From contig NC_088359.1 in NCBI RefSeq assembly GCF_036884655.1, positions 16,490,001 to 16,554,000 on the forward strand: a stretch of DNA of 64,000 nucleotides, written 5' to 3'. Positions 58,701 through 64,000 of this stretch are shown piece by piece. This DNA comes from Musa acuminata AAA Group. Its lineage: Eukaryota > Streptophyta > Magnoliopsida > Zingiberales > Musaceae. The position numbers and the translations under genes are program-made. The stretch's first letter is position 1, and the number at the start of each line of letters is the position of its first letter. The notes beneath the pieces are model-generated. The model had not been told where the DNA came from, ran no database searches, and saw only the letters and a program-made list of their open reading frames with translations.

Positions 58701-59380
58701 TCAGAAAACAAAGGAGCACCATACTCAAGAAGTGAATCTGGGTAAACTGTTAACCATTCATGATTAATCAAACACCTATCAAGTCGAGCCATTATTTTTC
58801 TGTTAGCAACACCTTGATTACTCTAGGAGAGCCAATTACCCACAGATTTCATATCAAACAAAGCTGCAGTGTCAATGTAATCATTAAAACTTTGAAGCTG
58901 GCTTTCTGAAAGTTGTCTACCCCCCTCTTTTTCATTTGTATACCGAACAGTATTAAAGTCTCCAAGAACAATCCAAGGTACATTGAGACAGCCATTTGCA
59001 ATATTAGTCAGGTCAGACCAAAGAGTATTTCTTTCTTGCATACTATTTGAAGCATATATACCAATGAAATTGAATTGACAGCCATTCTTTTTGTCCTCTA
59101 CCTTAAGTTGAATGAATTGATCAGTAGCAGAAATAAACCAAGCATTAATAGAGTTAGGATGCCATAAGACCCATATTCTACCAAAAGTTTCATTTGAGTC
59201 ATTGGTAAACAGTTCTGCATCCGGCCATATTAAATTCTTTTGAGCTTGAACGCGCGATTGTTTAATTTTCGTTTCTACTAGAATAACAATATCACATGCG
59301 GCAGACTTGATTATTCTATTGAGCTCCCGACATTTTTCCGGCTTATTAAGTCCACGAACATTCCAACATGTTATCTTCAT
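55760..59380 (-). pseudogene. LINE ORF2: endonuclease, RT, zf-RVT; single nonsense codon
   Basis: 1206 codons from ATG 59380. The apurinic-type endonuclease (MKITCWNVRGLNKPEKCREL, VILVETKI, GDFNTVRY, SDHSLMY) is at about residues 1-225. RT (SPGPDGFPAEFYQ; NYRPISLCNFIYKI; GIRQGDPLSPYLF; FADDLLIF near residue 687) follows. The zf-RVT-type C terminus (CSLCLQQEETVDHLYFAC) is near residue 1080. The only damage seen is TAG at 58823-58825 (codon 186), where the copy at 31174-32421 has TGG (NWLSWSNQG). No RNase H. The enzyme would nick target DNA and copy LINE RNA there. Confidence 0.92.
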
Positions 59381-59418
59381 CAGTAATAAAGAAATGAAAA
59401 GGTGGTAAGGTATTCATC

Positions 59419-60930
59419 CTACGACTTTGGATGGACTGTACCATCCTTTTTCTTATCCTTCGGTTTTGTATTTTCCTCCCGCACAATATCCTTACCTTTT
59501 ATGACTTTATTTCTATATTTATCCACTTCATCTACAGCTTGCAGATTTTTAAACTTTAAAATACCTTGATTGGCAGGGTTTGTTGAAGCACGATAAGATT
59601 GTTGCAGCATAATTTCCTGGATAGTACTTGTTGGAGTAGCTTGGCTAGAGAGGTTTGTTGGGGCATGAGTTTGTTGAGACAGAATATCCTTGTTGGCGAT
59701 GTTTGTTGTGGCTTGAGTTTGTTGAGGAAGAATATCCTTGCTGGCGAGATTTGTTTGGGCCTGAGTTTGTTGAGTTATTGTGGACGGATCCAATGATATT
59801 GGAAGAGATGAAGTTCTTGACTTATGTTTCTCCTGTCCACTAGTACCAAGGGAAACCTCTGTTGTGGAAGGCTCCGACATTGTAGGAAGAGATATAATTT
59901 TGGATTTGTCCTTCTGTCCGCGGTGCTGTCCTTGTGAGTCGGAATGCTCAATAGTCTTCGCCACCATCGGTGCTACTACCATTAGAGAAGACTCGCTTTG
60001 TTGCGGAGGCGCTTGACGTGGTCGATAGACCTTTGTGATTTGTTTTGGAGTTTGCTGACAAGCTCCATTTGCATGACCAAAAGATAAGCAATGCTGACAT
60101 CGTTGTGGCTTCCAAGAATATGAGACATGTACCTTCCGAGTGTTCCCGTCAAGATCACGATAGAAAACCTCATTTGGAAGATCTTCGTCAGAAGAAACCA
60201 GTACACATGCTCGTGCAAATGCTAATCTCGTCTGAGCAGCTGTTGCTTTGTCGATGTAGAGTGGCTGTCCCAGAGTGCTGCATAACTTTGCAATAAAACG
60301 TCGACTCCAAAGATGTAGAGGAAGACCTTGAAAGGATACCCATAATGGAATAGACTGTAGGCTATCTAACTCCAAACGGACATCAGGAGACCAGCGTCGT
60401 AGAATCATTGGATGGCCGCGAATAGTCCAGAATCCTTCGAGGACTCGTTGTAAATCTTCTTCAGAGTATAGCTTGCAAACAAAGAATCCGTTCTCCAGCA
60501 TATGAAGATCAAATGACGATATTCCCCATCGAGTTTTGATAAATGAGGATAGTGGGAAATAAGATGTTTTGAGACCTACCACATAGCCAACAATCGCCAT
60601 AGACCATGTCTCAATAAGCTCTGCTGAATCAGCAGTCTCGTATACAGCAATCTTCTTATCAGCCTGAACTTCTGGAGTAAAGAATTTCAAGCTTAGATCC
60701 GGACTTCCAACCGGAGCCTTGAAGAGGCTAGTCCAAGGCCTAGGGTCACTGGAAATGAGGGCAGGCTGCCGCGATCTAGAGCGCGATCTACTTCGATGCT
60801 GTTTCGTCGAAGGAGTTTCTCTCTGGAGAGGATATGGAGGAGGAGCCAATTGAGGGGTAACGGTTGGGAGTCTTACCATCGTATCAACTCTCCCGCCACC
60901 GTCGCCAGCCCTAGGGGCCGTCGCTGCCAT
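59419..60930 (-). CDS. LINE ORF1: DUF4283-type RNA-binding protein with zinc knuckle
   Basis: 503 residues from ATG 60930, intact. RS-rich N terminus (HRSRSRSRSRQP), a DUF4283-like domain at about residues 85-235 (MLENGFFVCKLYSEEDLQRV, GFWTIRGHPMILRRW, SIPLWVSFQGLPLHLWS), and a CX2CX4HX4C knuckle CQHCLSFGHANGAC near residue 280. A low-complexity Gln/Thr-rich tail contains three to four repeats of about 17 residues (DILPQQTQATTN type). In plant LINEs ORF1 binds element RNA to form the retrotransposition particle. Confidence 0.92.
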   Translation of the reverse strand: MAATAPRAGDGGGRVDTMVRLPTVTPQLAPPPYPLQRETPSTKQHRSRSRSRSRQPALISSDPRPWTSLFKAPVGSPDLSLKFFTPEVQADKKIAVYETADSAELIETWSMAIVGYVVGLKTSYFPLSSFIKTRWGISSFDLHMLENGFFVCKLYSEEDLQRVLEGFWTIRGHPMILRRWSPDVRLELDSLQSIPLWVSFQGLPLHLWSRRFIAKLCSTLGQPLYIDKATAAQTRLAFARACVLVSSDEDLPNEVFYRDLDGNTRKVHVSYSWKPQRCQHCLSFGHANGACQQTPKQITKVYRPRQAPPQQSESSLMVVAPMVAKTIEHSDSQGQHRGQKDKSKIISLPTMSEPSTTEVSLGTSGQEKHKSRTSSLPISLDPSTITQQTQAQTNLASKDILPQQTQATTNIANKDILSQQTHAPTNLSSQATPTSTIQEIMLQQSYRASTNPANQGILKFKNLQAVDEVDKYRNKVIKGKDIVREENTKPKDKKKDGTVHPKS

Positions 60931-61485
60931 GTTTGATCCCTCTTCTGGTCGCGGCTATAGAATCATCTCCATAGGGAAAAACCACCGTCGCAGTATATCA
61001 GATCGTCGCTACAGTACCGTCGCCCTAGGGAGATCTGGTCGCCGCTATAGTATCGTCGCCCTTCGGGAGAAGCCGACGCTGCAGGAGATCCGATCACCAC
61101 TATAGTAAGGGAGATCAGATCGTTGCTATAGTATCGTCGCCCGTGGGAGAAAGCCAATGCTGTAGGAGTCAGATCGCCCTAGGGAGATCTCGTCGCCGCT
61201 ACAGTGTCGTCGCCGCTACAGTACTGTCGCTGCTACAGTGTCGTCGCCGCCGCTACAGTACGTCGCCCTTGGGAAACAGCCGACGCTGCAGGAAATCAGA
61301 TCGCCGCTACAGTGTCGTCGCCTGTGGCCCGTGGGAGAAAGCCGACGCTGCAGGAGTCAGATCGCCCTAGGGAGATCTGGCCGCCGCTACAGTGGTCACC
61401 CTAGATCTGTTCGCCGCTACAGTGTCGTCGCCGCTACAGTGGTCGCCCTAGATCTGGTCGCCGCTACAGTGTCGTCGCCGCTGCC
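60931..61485 (-). repeat. GC-rich tandem repeats in the LINE 5' region
   Basis: GTCGCCGCTACAGTGTCGTC and GCCCTAGGGAGATCTGGTCG words repeat many times in varying order over 0.5 kb. Their position upstream of ORF1 is where a LINE keeps its internal promoter. Confidence 0.85.
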
Positions 61486-61503
61486 TGCATCATAATAGTT
61501 TTT
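61486..61503. repeat. Right target-site duplication of the long LINE
   Basis: TGCATCATAATAGTTTTT, identical to 55562-55579. Confidence 0.95.
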
Positions 61504-61593
61504 ATTGAACGAACACAGCTTTTGGTTTTAATCGCTGTAAGATTTCCGCTGCACTAATTCACCCCCCCCCTCTTAGTGCTCTCGATCCTAACA

Positions 61594-61598
61594 GTCTT
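61594..61598. repeat. Right target-site duplication of element B
   Basis: GTCTT, identical to 46620-46624. Confidence 0.9.
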
Positions 61599-61722
61599 GA
61601 CTCCGGCGCAACTCCTGCTACATATCTTACTTTCATCGTAGTTAATCCTGCACAATTATCTCAACATATAGATTAGATAACAAATGGCAATTGACTTCAT
61701 CATCAAAATCCAAGATTCAACA
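61599..61722 (-). mobile_element. LTR fragment of element C (right piece, LTR start)
   Basis: GACTCCGGCGCAACTCCTGC and the following bases match LTR 2 at 18593 onward. It ends at TGTTGAATCTTGG (minus strand, 61722), the LTR start, beside a polypurine tract. Confidence 0.85.
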
Positions 61723-61723
61723 A

Positions 61724-61736
61724 TCTCCCCCTTTTT
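61724..61736 (-). promoter_or_regulatory. Polypurine tract of element C
   Basis: AAAAAGGGGGAGA on the minus strand. Confidence 0.85.
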
Positions 61737-62844
61737 GATGATGACAATCAATTGATAATGGAGTTAACCTTAACTCCCCCTGTCTATATGCCATACTTGA
61801 GATAAGTCATTCTTGAATTCAAAACCTTTGAATTCAAGAGACATATTGATAAGTTAAAATCATTTAAACTTATCAATACTCCCATCATAATTTCCATCAT
61901 GATGTATCTCTCTAAAGATGATGTCAAGGCTTGACATTCATTTTCAAATTTTACATTACAAGTTTGAATGATGGTAATAGTAGCAATTCATCATATTGTA
62001 AGATATCAACATGTAAAACTGCGAAGTAAGATTTTTTGTTTGATATCTTGACATGATACAAACAAGGCATAATGCAAATTATAGTAATCATAACATAGCA
62101 ATTCATATATCTCTTGGTGATGCAAGCATGGCATTAATACTCATATATTTCTCTCCCTTTGTCATCAACAAAAAGCATAGTAATTGTGATACTAGGAGAA
62201 CAATATAAGCGAATTTTGAGCATAATTGTGATGCCTTTACTAGGTTCATATTATTTTCAATAGTGAGTCAATTATGCAACCATGATATGGAGATATCAAT
62301 TCTGTTTTTACCTCGCATCTCCACCATCTATTTGTGAGTTTACTTTAAATGAAGTTAAAATTGATGAGAGATTAAATCTTGCTTCATTTTCACAAGGATC
62401 AAGATATGTATTAGAAACGAATCCTTGTTAGTAAAAACACTATCATTCATATAATCAGGAATCATTTTGTTAAATCCATTTCTTTAAAGAATATTCTTCA
62501 CATAGGTGTATGAGAGATGTATTTCATATGTCAACAATGATGAGAATTAAACTCGTTATGACATATGCTTTATTAAGTCCGGAAGAGGATAATGTATCGA
62601 GAAACTCTGATTTTTAAGAGAATCCAAAAATGAAATTAAGACTTACATGCATTCGGACGAGATTGTGCTATTGATTTTCAAATATGAACATGAAGACAAA
62701 ACATGCTTATCATCATGGAAATTTTTATATTCATACACATAATTTCTAACATATAATTGTGTAAAATCACCATAGCAATTAAGTGAAATTGATCAATCAA
62801 TCAATAAAGTCCGAAAAATAATTTCAACAAGTTTATGTATTCGG
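61737..62844 (-). mobile_element. Non-coding 3' region of element C
   Basis: A/T-rich; similar words to the 3' regions of elements B and the gag-only copies, including CTCCCCCTGTC near 61775 and a GACAAAGGGAGAG word near 62156 (minus strand). No frames. Confidence 0.7.
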
Positions 62845-64000
62845 ACACATCAACATTCCTAATTCTCTTCTTATGAAATCAAATTGTTCTTCACTTAGAG
62901 GTTTTGTAAAAATATCAGCTAGTTGATGTTTAGTGTCAATGAACTCTATGATTACATCATTGATTAGTAACATGATCTCGTATAAAGTGATGTCTAATAT
63001 CAATATGTTTTGTTCTTGAGTGTTGTATAAGATTCTTTGTTAAACATATTGCACTTGTGTTATCACATTTAATGAGAATATTTTTAAGTTGAACTTTATA
63101 ATCTTCTAAGGTGTTTTTCATCCATACAACTTGTGCACAACATGCTCTTGCTGCAATATATTCAGCTTCGGTTGTTGATAGTGCAACCAAATTTTATTTC
63201 TTAGATGACCAGGAAACAAGGGCATGTCCTAAAAATTGACATGTTCCTAATGTGCTTTTTCTATCTAGTCTACAGCCAGCAAAGTCCGCATCAGCATAAG
63301 CAATTAACTCAAGATTCTTTGATTTTGGGTACCATAATCCTAGATTTGTGGTACCATTAAGATATCTAAGTATTCTTTTAACTGCTTTGAGATGAGATAT
63401 CTTAGGGTTTGATTAAAATCTAGCACAAAGTCCTACACTGAACATGATATCTGGTCTAGTTGCAGTGAGGTAAAGTAAACTACCTATCATGCCCCTATAA
63501 GTTTTTTGATCGAAGCTTTCTCCACTTTCATCAATTTCTAACTTAGTGGAGGTGCTCATAGGAGTGTTAATAGCTTTTGAGCTATTCATATTAAACTTTT
63601 TTAGCAAATTCATTGCATATTTAGTTTGACTAATAAAGATGCCATTACTTAGTTGTTTGATTTGTAAGCCTAAGAAGAATGTTAATTCTCCCATTAAACT
63701 CATTTCAAATTCAAGACTCATAGTTTTAGCAAAAGATTCACAAAGAGATTCATTCGTAGAACCAAAGATAATATCATCAACATAAATCTGAACAATGAGA
63801 AAGTTATTTTCAAAATTCTTGATGAACAATGTAGTATCAACCTTGCCTTTTGTGAAATTATTTTCAATAAGAAAAGAACTAAGTCTCTCATACCAAGCCC
63901 TCGGAGCTTGTTTTAAACCATAGAGAGCTTTAGTTAATCTAAACACATGATTAGGGAGGCTATTATTTTCAAATCCAGGAGGTTGTTCAATACCATATTC
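62845..64000 (-). pseudogene. Copia RT and RNase H of element C (5' part beyond window)
   Basis: Minus strand. RT: LTKALYGLKQAPRAWYERLS at the right, VDDIIFGSTN (catalytic Asp pair), SLMGELTFFLGLQIKQL, then GSLLYLTATRPDIMFSVGLC. A stop at about 63413 replaces a Gln codon (CAA to TAA). RNase H: VALSTTEAEYIAA and HIDIRHHFIRDHV (62957-63190), with a further CAA-to-TAA type stop before it and a frame change near 62965, after which the family's C terminus (ADIFTKPLSEEQFDFIRREL) can still be traced to about 62845. This is the only Copia RT in the window. Confidence 0.88.

Larger units (their letters stand above)
55580..61485 (-). mobile_element. Near-complete L1-type LINE, 5.9 kb
   Basis: In element sense: a GC-rich repetitive 5' region (61485-60931), ORF1 (60930-59419), a 38-nt gap, ORF2 (59380-55760), a 3' UTR of about 170 bp and a poly-A tail (poly-T at 55580). 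18-bp target duplications frame it. The inserts at 31174-34781 and 26336-26773 are shortened copies of the same family. Confidence 0.95.
53577..61593 (+). mobile_element. 3' LTR of element B, split by a LINE
   Basis: Pieces 53577-55579 and 61504-61593 (the second preceded by the LINE's target duplication) give an LTR of about 2.09 kb once the LINE is removed. Content is parallel to 46625-48727: GC palindromes 54106-54390, TATA at 54451-54458, minisatellite 55132-55550. Differences from the 5' LTR are few, such as a short GGCAGTTGGCCT duplication near 54605 and a slightly different minisatellite copy order. Confidence 0.95.

Noticed and set aside
61143..61495. Arg/Ser-rich frames in the GC-rich LINE 5' region
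   Set aside because: Repeat-driven and without initiation context; they lie upstream of the true ORF1.

Overview
This window is nuclear DNA from a flowering plant. Spliced genes with plant introns, a plant calcium-dependent protein kinase, a plant RR-TZF zinc-finger gene and plant retroelements (Copia with an initiator-Met tRNA primer site, Tat-type and chromovirus-type Gypsy, L1-type LINEs) all say so. The gene structure and element families fit a monocot, perhaps a banana-like one, but the species assignment is inference. There are no prokaryotic genes.

Region 1 (1 to about 13.6 kb) is gene space. It holds the last six exons of a CDPK (3-2205, first intron with a rare GC donor), about 5 kb of AT-rich intergenic DNA, and an essentially single-coding-exon ankyrin + tandem CCCH zinc-finger gene (CDS 8345-10480). 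That gene has a probable 5'UTR intron and two upstream ORFs. Downstream lie a diverged tandem duplication (11875-12527) and an unidentified exon-like coding fragment (13356-13628).

Region 2 (about 14 to 64 kb) is a nest of retrotransposons. The oldest layer is a Tat-type Gypsy element, split into an LTR plus gag start (14286-15099) and a gag end, pol and antisense ORF (35201-42628). Between the halves sit: a minus-strand LTR-internal-LTR-internal chain of gag-only Copia elements (15103-24901); a head-to-head plus-strand gag-only Copia element (24907-30925) carrying a 5'-truncated LINE; and the tail of a chromovirus (30935-35200) interrupted by a LINE that inserted with a twin-priming inversion (31174-34781). 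A 655-bp solo LTR (35407-36061) interrupts the Tat gag.

To the right of the Tat element, a plus-strand Copia element D (LTR, gag, protease, integrase; 42629-46502) ends abruptly against the LTR of a minus-strand Copia element C, whose pol runs off the right edge. A young, complete, non-autonomous Copia element B (46625-61593, 5-bp target duplication GTCTT) is inserted in C's LTR. Its right LTR was in turn split by an almost intact 5.9-kb L1-type LINE (55580-61485, 18-bp target duplication).

The most unusual item is element B. It has normal LTRs, primer site, polypurine tract and an intact Gag with two zinc knuckles, but no pol. Instead it carries a second 386-codon ORF of a little-known plant transposon-associated type, preceded by a copy of the GC-rich palindromic motif that otherwise sits upstream of the TATA box in every Copia LTR here. 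These Copia elements probably form one mobilisation system: pol from autonomous relatives (such as D and C once were) acting on gag-only and gag+ORF2 derivatives that share LTR ends, primer site and polypurine tract.
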